Source of the DNA: Phlyctochytrium arcticum
Lineage: Eukaryota > Chytridiomycota > Chytridiomycetes > Chytridiales > Chytridiaceae
DNA: 64,000 nucleotides
Reading direction: 5' to 3'
NCBI GenBank assembly: GCA_025602905.1
Contig: JAHLKI010000012.1
Span: 558,001 to 622,000 of the forward strand
Shown piece by piece: positions 8,976 through 20,178 of this stretch. Below the pieces are notes generated by a model, which was not told where the DNA came from, ran no database searches, and worked only from the letters and a program-made list of their open reading frames with translations. The first letter of the stretch is position 1. Each line of letters starts with the position of its first letter. Position numbers and translations under genes: made by a program.

Positions 8976-10596
8976 CTAAACCGCAGATTGAGCGGGTGCC
9001 TGATATCCCTTTCCCTTCAACCATACATCTCTGACAACCTTGATCCCGAGCGGCATGACACACCCCGTACAACAAATCAACAGTCCCAACACCACAAAGA
9101 CGGGGACAAGAATGATGACGGCGGGGGGGACGGCCAACCCGCTGCCAAACTGGTTTAGCAGGCGGAGAACGAGAAGTATGGATGTGGATACGACCAAAAT
9201 CAGGAAAATGATGACCGAGATTGCTCGGCTCCAAAACATGCTTTTGTACATCATTGTTTCGTCCTTGACGGCCGATGGAGACGGTGAGGAAGCAGCCCAT
9301 TGGGCCACGAACCGAATCTTTTGCTTCATAATGGCATAATCCATCAGGATTGTCCCAATGTAGCAGAGAAGCATGATCCACGTGGGGATAAAGACTGCCG
9401 GCCACGACCATGGAGCGCCGCGGTCGAGTTGGAGTCCCAGGAGGAGGATCTGGGTGATCCGGGGGATGGCGATAATGTAGGCGCCAATGACGGTACGGAC
9501 CCGTTCCAGACCGGTGCGAGGACGCGTAGCCTGCGGGCCACCTTCCTCGAGATCGTCCGAGGCAAAGGGCGAGGGAAGTTCATGGATGGGAACAGGTTTC
9601 CGCAGGTTTTTGATCATGTCCAGCGTAATTCGAACCAGATTGGCGGCTTCGACGACAAATAAAGGTGTGAGGACGGCCAGCCATGGCCACGTAATTCGGG
9701 TATCTATCCGCAGCACAAACAGGATTTGAAAGGTGATGAACAGAACCAGTACCGCCAGCCGCGCATAGCTCTTCCGGCGGGCATTGGTTTGACGAAGTTG
9801 ATGCCGACGGGCCCGTCGAGATGCGCGCTCGGCACGGGCATCTGGCATCGCACCCGATGACGATCCCGCAAGCGTCGCCTCCCCATCATCCTCCTCCTCT
9901 TCATCCAATTCGACATACCCATCAGCATCGGCCGGATCAGCCCCAAAAGCAGCTGCCCATACCCCTAGACCCACAATGAAGTCGACCAGAAAGACGGGGA
10001 TCCCCACAATGCCCCACGACCATGTTATGACCCGATCAGCACGGAGCGCGACCAGAATGGGGAATACGGACAGGATGAGGAGAAAGATGGTGACAATGGT
10101 GAAAAACTTGTTGACGGCCAAGAGCATTTGAGGATCGGCAAATGGTGTCCCACTCATCCCATTGACAAAATTCAGTCCATTCTCGCCCTAAAATAAACAA
10201 ACCCTGTGGTGTCAATATCCGCAAATCAACACTTGTTGCAATGGATGACATTACATATTGATCATAGATTTGACGCTTCTGCTCGTCCGACAAGATTTCG
10301 TAGGCTTTAGCAATCTCTTGAAACTTTGCGGTTGCTGTTGGGTTGTGCCCAGTTTTGTCGGGGTGGTATTGCAACGCCAACTTCCGGTAGGCCTAAATCA
10401 TTCCGAATATGTAAGTTCGGGTTCCAATAGGCAGTACTCAGCAACTGACTGACCTTCTTGATCTCATTTTGTGTTGCGGTGGACTGCACTTTCAGAAGCT
10501 GGACAAATCGTTCAGTGTTCAAAACTCTGGTTGTAAAAGATCTCGCAAAAAACATACCGAATAATAGTCCGGATTTGCCCCGGATGCTTCCGCCAT
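8976..10596 (-). CDS. DnaJ-domain multi-pass membrane protein (J domain + TMEM185-like region)
   Basis: Exons are 10596-10558, 10498-10454, 10392-10255 and 10187-8976, giving 477 aa with all junctions phase 0. Residues about 10-75 are a J domain with the essential HPD (38-40) and a [12 protein letters not shown] helix. The remainder has many hydrophobic helices and three repeats of the form I/P-T-W-P/S-W followed by a hydrophobic Pro-containing segment, typical of the TMEM185/transmembrane Fragile-X-F family. It probably recruits Hsp70 to an internal membrane. An acidic run (ELDEEEEDD) and an RRARRH stretch form a cytosolic loop. It is divergently paired with the mitochondrial-targeted gene at 11243. 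A fragment of its 3' end recurs in the chimeric pseudogene at 13427-13870. Confidence 0.85.
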
Positions 10597-11242
10597 GTTT
10601 GCAGCTTCAAGACTTGGTAGGACCTAGATAGTTCTTTTGGTAGTTGTTTTTATGTTATGTGGTGATCGGTAGCGAAAATGGTGTGTCAAGTTTGTCAAAG
10701 AGGTTTTGGGCTGAGTTTCCGGAAACGCACAGTCAGCTGCTGCGCAGGTGTGTTATATATAGCGGACATTGAAAACTTCGAGTTGATGAAGCCAAAGTAT
10801 TGATCATTTCCGCCTATATATCTTTCCTGGTTCAGCCATCGTTCCTGTTTCCTTATCTTGAGAATGTACTTTGTTAGCTGCCTAATTTGATTGAAAAATG
10901 GGGGGAGAAGACTCTCCACTAGCGTTCTAGCTGTACATCTTGACTGTGATTTTGCAGCGGAATCATTAGAAAAATTTCACTTATGTTACCTCCAAAGCAC
11001 AGATCTATGTTCGAAAAACACTCGTTCTTAGCAGACCCTCATCGGTTTGTTTACGTTCAGCGTTTTGACATTTCTGCTACCTGTCAAATCGCTGCGCGCG
11101 CGCTCCCTCATACTTCTTTGAGGAAAAGAAGCAGCAACGTCAAAATGTAATGGGAGGGAGTATAAAGAAAATGTTGGGGGAGGGAAGGAGGGCCTCGACA
11201 TTTTATTGGGATTTCTCCGGCCACATATAACACATCAGCAGC
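10597..11242. promoter_or_regulatory. divergent promoter region
   Basis: This 646-bp interval separates the DnaJ gene (minus) and the mitochondrial-targeted gene (plus). A TATA-like GTATAAAG lies at about 11160, 83 bp before the ATG at 11243. The block from about 11056 to 11242 (TTTGACATTTCTG, ACCTGTCAAATCGC, then GGGAGTATAAAG) recurs at 51295-51480 upstream of the decayed paralogue, and part recurs inverted at 13800-13870, so the proximal promoter was duplicated with the gene. Confidence 0.5.
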
Positions 11243-12781
11243 ATGAGTTTGACGCGAGCGGTTGTGAGGCCTGGGCTTGTCAAGATTGTTCGTCCATTGC
11301 TTGTCGGGAATTTGTGTGCTAGAAGCTATGCCTCACGTACCCTTACACCTGACCTATTATCTACAAGCAAACAGAACAAGATGTAAGTATTTTATGTTTG
11401 GGTTCCGGGTTTATAACTTTCGGGTCTAATCAGTGTAACTTTTGTTAGATGGTCTCACGCGGTCCATCCTGATTTTCCCGATTATCACGTTAGACCGTCG
11501 GACCATAAAAATTGGGTCCGTCTCATTGATCCTGACCGGCATGTCGTAGGGGTTCTCGACTCTGACGCCAAAACGTGAGTTTATAACATTACTTTTTGGA
11601 GTTTTTTCACACGTAACCGTAGAACTGATTTGCATGTTCTTTGTTACCGTAGCGCGACAGCGTTGACCCAGCCAGGACAAAAACCAACTACACGTCACGC
11701 TCACAACCCATCACTTGCGCTGCTACCGCAATCTAAAACCCTTCCCGAAACCTCTTGGCTCAACAACAAACCCAGCAAAACTTCAAGAATCATTCATCCG
11801 CCACCAGCCATGCGTGCCGTCGACATTCCCTCCCTAGCGTTCAACGCAGTGGGTGTGAGCAATCACGGAATTCAGCAAATGCCCGTAGCAGAATTTGCTA
11901 CCGTCATGAAGTCGCTGGTCACTATACTGTTGAAGTCAATGCCATTAGATAAGGAGAAGAGGTACCAGGCTGCGGTTGACATCTTATTCAGCTCAATGGG
12001 ATGCAAGACTGCATGGGAACTGTGAGTATTTAGCAAGTCGTGCGGGTCAGGGGGGGCCTTACTCACGCTGATGCGCAGGGGTGCCAAGAATATTCATGGG
12101 AAAGGCAACAACAAAACGCGTGCGGATCTTGGTATCTCTGGGGAGCCAAACACATTAGATGCAACTGTTGAGGTAAGTTTGTTTCTTTGTATTATTGTGG
12201 AAACATCTGTTAATCAACTCTCCATTCTTCATCTTCAGGTCAAATGCGCAATAACGACTCGCGGAAGTGGGGAGACCCAATTCCGCGCCGCCTTTGCCCA
12301 AAACTCTGCCGCAACACATCTCCTGCACTACCAGCACGTCATTCAACCCCGCCTCAAGGATTTCATCCGCACCCTGTCCCGCCCAGTCAGACCTGATACT
12401 CCCGCCGAAGTCCTCGCCGGCCAAGCTAAATTCCTACTGCGCGAAAGCTTGAACGGGCAGACGGTGGACATGTTTATCGTCATCGGCTACTACATCACAG
12501 GATTCCGTGTACTGGCCACGTCCATTCTGGACGATCTGCATTTAGGGGATCATGGAATGCCCTTCTTGAGTATTTTGCCGTATACGCTGGACCCGAAAGG
12601 ATGGCTACATATTTTGGATGATGCGGATACAATACATATACGCTTGCTGGCCGCGGGGGTAAAGGGGGTTCTCCCATTGTCTTTAGAGTGGTTGCATACG
12701 CTTGAGCGGGCTGCGCTGCGGGGCGGACTGGATGGCTTTCAGAAATGTCTGGCGGAGCGAGATCTAGGAAGGATTTACTAA
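11243..12781 (+). CDS. unrecognised protein with mitochondrial presequence, 423 aa
   Basis: Exons are 11243-11382, 11449-11574, 11653-12021, 12079-12172 and 12239-12781; all splice sites are GT-AG and the phases close. The N-terminus has Arg, Ser and Thr but no acidic residue over about 30 positions and ends in ARSYASR, a typical matrix-targeting presequence. The middle contains SWLNNKP and a helical segment; the C-terminal 180 residues are helical with long hydrophobic runs (FIVIGYYITGF) and an LSLEWLHTLERAALRGG motif near the end. I do not recognise the family. Two partial derivatives occur in this window: a full-length but broken copy at 51479-52875 and a fragment at 13427-13870. Conservation of reading frame here, against decay there, marks this as the functional member. 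Confidence 0.75.
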
Positions 12782-13426
12782 CTTACGTATTTTATTGTGT
12801 GGGACCAAATATTAGTCTAGTTTTAAGTAGGTGAATTATTCTTTCCTTCCTACCATTTTTTGTACATTATTTCTTAGCTTGTATCCTACTAAAATGTCTT
12901 TGAGAATATGATACAGTTCCTACTTCTGGTGGCCAATGGGCGCCTAATCGCTTTTCTACAGTAATGTCAGATCCCCAGCATACGCTGATGAAAATTATAT
13001 CCAAGTCTCGTCAAACTGTGCCCGGAATATCCCGGAATATGATTAGTTTACAAAGGGAAAAGACTCGATGCGTTTATGCGCAGCCATCATTTATAATTGT
13101 ACTAAATAGAAAGCGCTCTCGTATAAGCCAAGCCATACAGCTCTTTTTTGAGCCGGTAAATGCAGATGGATACTTTGATGCTGATTAGACTATCATTGGC
13201 GGCGCGCCCGGGTACTTGGTTAAAGCATTGAGGTGCTATTCTTTAGATTGTAGATCTTCCCTGTTTGCTTGGTAGGTAAATTGCCCGCAGCAAAGAGAAT
13301 TCGGGAATAAGCAGAACTTGCAACCTACCCCGCACTGGCACCATACCAACAAAGGGCAACCCAACTTCAAATCACGGCGATGGGCTCGTGGGCGTACAAC
13401 ATTGCCCAAAGGCAGGCCTACCGGTA
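12782..13426. other. gene-free stretch
   Basis: About 640 bp after the mitochondrial-targeted gene. Short frames only, no recognisable coding or RNA signal. GGCGCGCCCGGG at about 13200 is a GC-rich spot with no visible symmetry partner. Confidence 0.35.
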
Positions 13427-13870
13427 CTATAGTACTATTCCCAGCTGCTTCACACAAGCCGCACAAAAGATCCAAAGTCCAAAAGGAACAAAGACGGGGA
13501 CAAGAATAATATGGGCAGCAGGGGCTGCCAGACCGCTGCCAACGGGCGGATAACAAGAAGCATGGATGCATACGCCGTCACAGCCAGAACAATGATGACT
13601 TAAAATGCTCTGGTCGGGTCTAGCTATGAGAGACATGGTTCTGCTGTGTTTCTGGCGGAAGGGTTGAATGATGTGCTGATCGCAGACAATACAAGCTGTG
13701 GCGTACAGTTGGGCAAAGGCTTTGCGAAAAAGGGTTATTCCTTCTGCGCGAGTTTTGGGGGGGCGCTTGACCTGACGATACTCCCTCCCACTACATTTTG
13801 ACATGGCTGCTTCCTTTTCTCAAAAATGTATGATGGAGCGGCGCGCGCAGCGATTTGACAGGCGGCAGGA
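13427..13870 (-). pseudogene. chimeric pseudogene made from two neighbouring genes
   Basis: Read on the minus strand, 13870 to about 13780 resembles the proximal promoter of the mitochondrial-targeted gene (TGTCAAATCGCTGCGCGCG). About 13770 to 13610 then resembles its last exon (FRKAFAQL...QHIIQPF against FRAAFAQN...QHVIQPR). About 13570 to 13430 resembles the C-terminus of the DnaJ-TMEM185 gene (SGLAAPAAHIILVPVF against [16 protein letters not shown]). The two parents lie on opposite strands at 8976-12781, so their order and orientation were changed. Stops and frame changes make it non-functional as either parent. Confidence 0.6.
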
Positions 13871-14186
13871 ACTGTCAGCCAGTAATTCGTTGGTGATAGT
13901 AATGCATACTTTCTCAGAGATTGTTATGTGAAGTAAAAAATTGCTAAAGGAATATCGTCACATATACAGCCCTCAAAAGAGCGAGCTGGAGATGAAGTTG
14001 AAATTCCAAGAAAATCTTGCAGATGCTCTCCCAGTTGCGCAGCACGTATTGTCGGGACATTTCCGGTGAATGAGTTTATGACAGACCACATGGAAGACAG
14101 AACTCAGAACAGAATATATGCAAAAAAGATAATTGGATATACAGAAATATACAAGTCGTTTCACGTCCATAACCTCAACCCCATCA
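13871..14186. other. intergenic, repeat trace
   Basis: About 315 bp with no gene. Near 14060-14115 a stretch (GAATGAGTTTATGACAG, then GAACAGAATATA) weakly resembles the right end of the large repeats at about 40700 and 56240, suggesting an old fragment of that repeat. Confidence 0.3.
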
Positions 14187-15511
14187 TCATGGCGAGTGAA
14201 TAAACTCCACCGAGCCCCGTTCCGACATGGTATCAGCCTCGGACATGCCCCATCCACTTCCACTCATACCGGGTTCCAACCGATAACTATCAGCCATAAA
14301 TCCCCAAATATCAAATTGGTTGCGCCGGTCAAGCCAGGCCGAGTACCCGTCCTGCAACTGTTCTCGCACAGCGTCCTTCCAGTTGACCCGCAATTTTCGC
14401 CAGGCCTGCTTTGCGCGGGATTCTTCGCCGGATGCGCCTTCCATGGAGGCCCGGAGCTGGGCTTCCAGCGGATTGGAGGATGTAGAGTCGTTGGGAGAGT
14501 GGGGTGACGTGGGGCTGGTAGAGGTTATGGAATTGCTCTTTTTGGCATCGCGGAGAAGGGTCTCAAAGTAGTGGGCGCGTCGTTCGGCCGTCAGGGATTC
14601 AGCGACAATTTCGATCGCTTGTTCGGGGGGTACAATGGAAAAGATGAGTTTCCCTCCTCCATTGCCAGATTTCTTTTGCTCGGGTCGTTTTGTTTCTGTA
14701 TTATTGCGTGAGGGGGGAGGGGCAAAAGGTGCGACCGAGTCGGGTGGTGGAGACGGTTCACCGCTGTTGAAGCGTGCGGGGGCGGGTTTTTGAGACCGGT
14801 TCTTCCGATCTAGCACGGCAACAGCCGAGATCGGGAACATGCCCATAGTCTTTTGTGTGTGATTGTATCCGTGGCACCACCCGTCGGTAAATGTCTATGG
14901 GCGGGGAGGGTAAGTTTATGGGGGTAGGATGTGAAAAATGCTAGTCCTTGTTGACCTACCATTGATATTGTCACCATGTCGTCCACCCGCAACCTCATAT
15001 CATCCCGTTTACGTGGCTCGTAGGCCTTTACCACATGATAACTGGGTAAACCTTCCTGGTCTTCCAAAAAGTTGGAGAGCTGCTCGGTCAAGTGTCCCTG
15101 CTGTCCGCCCGGAGTAGCCACAGCCGTGGTCCCTGGGATGGGTGGAGGAAGGGCCTTTTCGGGATGTAAGGATGCACGGGTAGTATTGCCGGATGAAATA
15201 TCAAAGTAGCCTTTTGAAGTGCCCATTTGCGTGGCATCTTTGCCTTGTCCATGTGGAGTAGTAGCTTTCGATTTCCTTCCAAACCACCCTGTCTTTTCGG
15301 GGCCTGATCCATCCACACTCCCTCGTCCGTCCTCCAACTGTATATATCGTGCCGCTTTGGCATCGCTGATGGCATCCGCTACGGGGTCAAGTCCTTTGGC
15401 ATAGCGGTTTCGGGAGCGTCGACGGGTAATGGCTACGCCCAGGACAACGAGTGCGAGTCCCAGGACGGCGCAAATCCCGGCCAGTAGGCCAATCAGGGTC
15501 TTCTCATCCAT
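14187..15511 (-). CDS. single-pass membrane protein with SH3 domain, 419 aa
   Basis: Exons are 15511-14960 and 14894-14187 (phase 0; the intron starts GTAGGT and ends CATAG). Residues about 6-29 are a transmembrane helix (LLAGICAVLGLALVVLGV) followed by RRRSR, implying a cytosolic C-terminal body. An SH3 domain at about 158-215 is split by the intron: VVKAYEPRKRDDMRLRVDD, then TDGWCHGYN and MGMFPISAV, with the usual ALYDY, GWW and FP-N-Y positions recognisable. The remainder is Ser/Pro-rich with a short helical KQAWRKLRVNWKDAV segment. Fungal TM-SH3 proteins such as Fus1 and Sho1 act in polarity and signalling, but this is not a clear orthologue of either. Confidence 0.8.
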
Positions 15512-15883
15512 TTTGAGTGCCTTTTACGATCGTTCGCAGGCTTCCACTGCTTTTTCCACTCCTCTTCGACGGGAACTTTGCGCTCCAGGTGCTATCCACC
15601 TGTGCTCGGGTAGGCATAAACAATCTTGTTCAAGATCTCCCTCCTCGCTTGATCTTTCTCAGTTGCCCGGGACAGTTTTAGATAGATCCGATGTCCACAG
15701 TACAGGCTTCCTCTAGGTAACCAATCTTAGTCTCAAGTCCAAGTCCAGTATATCCAATGAATGTTGCTTGTGGGTGGCATTGATAGAGAGAGCACAGTCC
15801 TTTCAGCTTTCAGCTCTTGGGCTGACGATGGCGCAGCGTGAGCGCAGGAATAGATAGGTAAATCCCAACTCAAATTTCATCAA
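15512..15883. other. intergenic, 5' of SH3 gene and tRNA
   Basis: About 370 bp containing the SH3 gene's upstream region and the 5' flank of the tRNA gene. No gene seen. The last 12 bases before the tRNA (AATTTCATCAA) are shared with the other two tRNA-Pro loci. Confidence 0.4.
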
Positions 15884-15955
15884 GGGACTATGGTCTAGTG
15901 GTACGATTCCCGCTTTGGGTGCGGGAGGCCCCGGGTTCGAACCCCGGTAGTCCCC
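15884..15955 (+). tRNA. tRNA-Pro (UGG)
   Basis: The acceptor arm GGGACTA pairs with TAGTCCC at 15948-15954. The anticodon stem CCCGC/GCGGG encloses TTTGGGT (anticodon TGG), and the T arm CCGGGTTCGAACCCCGG is canonical. Intronless. Two further copies lie on the minus strand at 19828 and 28297. Confidence 0.93.
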
Positions 15956-16342
15956 CATATTTTTTGTTTTTTTTATTACTCTCTTTTTTGCGATTGCCAA
16001 CCACATTTTTTTACTTCCCGACCTTTCTTTTCGTGCAGGACCTGTATCCAGCAAAACACCGCATGGTTTTAAAGTTTCTGTTGATGAAGAGAGAAGGTGA
16101 TTTCTATCAGAAAGTCCACGGCGGACGAACCTTGCGAAATTTGCAGTGAATTTTTGCGTGGAGCGCGACCTCAAGTCAAATATCGATTCAAGTCTTGCAA
16201 CTTTCTCGCACAAATTGACATTGATAGACGGACGGAAAGTTATAGCCCAACTTACTACTGACGGGTGAAGACAGCGACAACATTTGCTACTGTTGCTGCT
16301 CTGGACGGAAGAAGCAACCCTTGAGACGAAAGAACAAAGATC
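15956..16342. promoter_or_regulatory. tRNA terminator T-run and upstream region of the PH gene
   Basis: Just after the tRNA, 15960-15975 is T-rich (TTTTTTGTTTTTTTT), a Pol III termination signal. The rest of the roughly 390 bp precedes the PH-domain gene and shows no gene of its own. Confidence 0.5.
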
Positions 16343-17787
16343 ATGACTGTAAAGTGCTCGTCGCTGCCTTCGGGACGACCACTGTACGAAGGCGTCGTGG
16401 TCCAGAAACGATTAGGAGGAAAGTCTCGCCGGAACGTCCTCCTCTGCCGGCCAGCATCAACTCGAGATGTGCGGGTCGTAGCCCGTATCCTCAACCGCCA
16501 AATTGCCGACCACGAGCAGAAAAAGTTGCAGCAAACGGGAGGCCGACCGACGAGTTCTGGACGAGGATTGGATGATGAGGAGGATGATGGGAGTGAGCGC
16601 AAAATGCAGGATTTAGAGGCATTGGGACACTTGGCTGCTGCTGCTATTGCAGGTATGTGTGGGAGAGAAAAACACAATTTGAAAAGCGGATGACTTACCC
16701 AAAATTTGTGTTGATCATAGACTCCCCACTGCTGGTTCTGGGAACGGGTTTGCGAACATACATTCACTTGAGTCAAGTGACTGAGATCCAGGATGAGCAA
16801 GCCTCGCAGGCACCCTGCTCGTTCAGCATCGTCTGTGAGCACAAGGACTACAAGTTCCTAGCCACATCTTCCAAAGACTACAAAGTGTGGATTAGTGCCT
16901 TGACGACCTGTTTTCAGCAACGGTCTCTGGCCACAAAAGTGTCACCTCGGGTGTCAACCCTTCCCCGGAACCGCTCGCAATCACGAAATAGGCCAAACGC
17001 ACCGTATCGCACAGATACGACTGACTCTATAGCCAGCTCGGGCGTGTGGGGTGGCGGCGATCAGTGGGGCTACGAAGGGAGTGATCGGGGCAGCAGCAGC
17101 CCTGCTGCTAGTCGAGACGCTTACTTTGACGCAGAGGATGTTCATCAGGTGGAACGCGGACGCTCCCCCGCCAATGTCCGTAGACAAAACACAGTCATTC
17201 ACCGCAAACGCTCAGTCGTTCGCTTTGCCAAGGAAACGGACGATTATGAAGTGGACGATCGGTATGACAACCGCCCCGCCAGCCGGTCTGGCCTGCGGGA
17301 GCAATATGACCCGTATGACGAACACGAAGACGAATACCGGCAAAGCCCCGAAGTGTCTCGTTTCAGCACTTTTACCCGCGCCATTTCGTCCTTTTTGCGC
17401 CCAAACTCGGCGGAAATGCAGTCTGACCATGGATCTTTGCCCCGGCGCGGCCGTCGTGAATCCAGTCCAAACTCTCGCTATGAGAAATCCTCCAAGCGCT
17501 CATCCTCGGTCAGCCGCTTTTTCTCTAAGCCCAGCACATTTGACTACCCTGAAGATGAGGAGAATGACCGCGGACGCGCCCGATCAGCCAACCGCTCTGA
17601 CAAGCAACAACGCAGTGCGAGCACGGATGGGAACCGAAGAAGCCGGTCTCGAAGTCTGACTCGGCTGTTTACCCTGGTTCCTTCTGTGCGCTTGAAGCCC
17701 AGCCAGAGTCTCGCATCCCTGTTTAACCGATCATCATCCCAGAATCGAAATGTGCCCGACCAACGGCCCGTGGCCGCCTACGACTAG
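16343..17787 (+). CDS. PH-domain protein with Ser/Arg-rich tail, 458 aa
   Basis: Exons are 16343-16652 and 16721-17787; the phase-1 intron is 68 nt (GTATGT...TCATAG). The N-terminal 145 residues look like a pleckstrin-homology domain: PLYEGVVVQKRL opens it, a long variable insert rich in acidic residues follows (LDDEEDD), and FSIVCEHKDYKFLATS with KVWISALTTCF gives the last strands and the C-terminal helix with its Trp. The remaining 300 residues are disordered, rich in Ser, Arg, Asp and Tyr, with several R-S-x-S sites that look like kinase targets. PH domains bind phosphoinositides, so a membrane-cortex adaptor is likely. No ortholog is named with confidence. Confidence 0.75.
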
Positions 17788-18429
17788 ACTCCTCTCGACC
17801 ACACACGTACATGTCTTCCTTCAAAATCAGATTATGACCTACTCATTAAAAATATTTACCAGTCAACCCCAACTTAATCCATCATTAATATCGCCTACGA
17901 TAACTGCTGGACAGCTCTCGAACTTTTTCCTTCCCTTTCCTCCCATTCCTTTTTCATCTTTGCATCTAGATTGTTTAAAATACATGTTATCTAACCGTAG
18001 ATTTGCCCTACCATACAATAAAACACTTTTTGGTTATGTTTATCAGCGACAATTCTTTTGTTCGTACAATGGTGGAGGTCACTAGGACCCGGTATCGCCA
18101 AATGGAAAATTCATTATTGTACATTCAAAGGAAAATTGCGAGCATATATTGGCTTCACCCCCGCCATTTTTTTGAGGATTTTTTATTAGCATTAATGGCG
18201 CTGCAAGAAAAATATTGAGGGTTAGCTGTGTTTCAAATGGAGGTTTTTGACCAAAATAAATTTCGAATGTCGTGACGTGATACAGAGCTCCTCCTTCGAT
18301 TTCTAATTCAAAATATTCTGCGGGAGATTTTTTATTCTCATCTCCGCCGTCCAGACTATAAAAAGGAAAGGACTGTGCCGGATTTCCCCCCATTCTTTCA
18401 TCTACTTTGGAATATCCTGCATTGCCAGA
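17788..18429. promoter_or_regulatory. intergenic with TATA box for the alcohol dehydrogenase
   Basis: About 640 bp, AT-rich. A TATA element (CTATAAAAAGG) at about 18356 lies 73 bp upstream of the dehydrogenase ATG, with a pyrimidine-rich leader between them. Nothing else recognisable. Confidence 0.45.
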
Positions 18430-19634
18430 ATGTCTTCGCCAGAGCAGTTTTCCGGATATGCCGTCCACGAGAAATCAGGCGAGCTCAAGCCCTGGAAGTA
18501 TACTCCCCGGCCGCTGGGCGACGACGATGTCGAAATCACCATTGATTTCTGCGGAATCTGCGGCAGTGATCTCCACACCATTGATTCGGGCTGGTACCCA
18601 ACTCCCTACCCCGTCATTGTCGGTACGTTTCTTCATTTTGATGATCTTGGGGCGTTTACTAGAGTATCTTTCTAATGACATTTGGGCTCTCTTTTTTATT
18701 TATAGGACACGAAATTGTCGGCAAGATTGCTGCCAAGGGTTCCAAGGTCGGGCATCTGAACGTCGGCGATCGCGTCGGTGTCGGTGCCCTCTGCTACGGC
18801 TGCTTTGATTGCAAAGACTGTAACCGCGGTTTCGACAATTGCTGCGACAAGAAAGTATGGACCTACGCCAACAAGTTTGCCGATGGCGAGGTTTCCCAGG
18901 GTGGCTATGCCGATCGCGTTCGCGTTCAGTCCAAACTGACCTTCAAGTTGCCTGAGAAACTGGACAGTGCATCGGCTGCCCCATTGTTGTGCGCTGGTGT
19001 TACGACTTATGCACCGTGAGTACTTCTTTTCATTAGACGACGCGTAATGATCATCAAGTTGTGCTAAATCTATTGCATTAGACTGAAGCGACACGGTGCG
19101 GGACCAGGAAAACGCGTCGGTGTCCTCGGAATCGGTGGCCTGGGCCATCTCGGTCTGCAATGGGCACGCGCTCTGGGTGCTCAAGTCACCGCCATCTCAC
19201 ACTCTCCCCGCAAAAAGGACGAAGCCCTCCGTCTCGGTGCCCACGAGTTCCTCGCCACTGGCAAGGGCAACGAGGACGCCGTCAAGGCCGCCCAGGCCTC
19301 ATTCGACATTATCCTTTGCACGGGCCATGTTCCCAACGATCAGTGGGGCACGTACCTCAACCTTCTCGACGTGGGCGGCAAGATGATTATTGTTTCCTTG
19401 CCTGAAGAACCCCTCGCCATTAGCCCCTTCTCCCTCACCACCAAGCAGGTCGAGGTCATAGGCAGCTCTGTGGGCAGCCGGGCCGAGATTGAAGAAATGT
19501 TGGCGTTTGCGGCCGAAAAGGATATCAAGGCTCAGATTGAGGTGGTTCCTCTCCGGGATTGTCAGGCTGCGGTTGAGCGTGTGCGAAAGGGGGATGTCCA
19601 CTACCGCTTTGTACTAGACATTGCCAAGGCGTAA
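18430..19634 (+). CDS. zinc-dependent NADP alcohol dehydrogenase, cinnamyl-alcohol/ADH6 type, 351 aa
   Basis: Exons are 18430-18622, 18706-19015 and 19082-19634, phases 1 and 2, introns GT-AG. The catalytic zinc site is seen in CGICGSDLH, GHEIVG and the later Cys region. The structural zinc Cys cluster is CYGCFDCKDCNRGFDNCC. The NADP-binding turn is GIGGLGHLG, followed by an ISHSPRKK stretch whose Ser/Arg residues favour NADPH. Length and motif order match the CAD/ADH6-ADH7 group, which reduces aromatic and aliphatic aldehydes to alcohols in the cytosol. All catalytic residues are present. It is likely constitutive or stress-responsive with a TATA promoter, but the physiological substrate cannot be read. 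Confidence 0.93.
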
Positions 19635-19827
19635 ATCCTTCTGTTATTGGACTCTCCGTCTCTCTCTATTTCATTATATTATTATCTTCAAATTTCATAC
19701 GTGTTTTACTATACAAGACCCAGTTGAGTTTGCGCTCTGAGCAAGGACTTTTGTCGTCGCGGGGGGCAAAAGCGAAAAAAGATCACCAAAAGTCAAGATC
19801 AAAAATCAAAAATCGACAAAAAATATG

Positions 19828-19899
19828 GGGGACTACCGGGGTTCGAACCCGGGGCCTCCCGCACCCAAAGCGGGAATCGTACCACTAGACCATAGTCCC
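19828..19899 (-). tRNA. tRNA-Pro (UGG)
   Basis: Same sequence as the copy at 15884 on the opposite strand: acceptor GGGACTA/TAGTCCC, anticodon loop TTTGGGT and canonical T loop. A T-rich run follows on the minus strand (A-rich on + at 19806-19825). Confidence 0.93.
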
Positions 19900-20178
19900 T
19901 CGATGAAATTCCAAGGATTGCCGTACCATATTATCTTTGGCTGTGCTCAAAGATGCTGTCACTTTCTTTACAAACAGGGGACGCCCAGCAGGACGCGAAA
20001 GAGTGTTGTTTGAGGTGTTGACTACCGCAATTGAGCGGCCCAGAGGCATTGACAAAAAGAACAAAGTGCCAGTTGTAGCGCATCCCGAGCGCATCACGAC
20101 GACAAGGTCCCCGCCAGGTCTTGAAGCAACCGACTGCCAGAACCAGAGCGGGCGACGACTTCGGCGAGAGAGAACACT

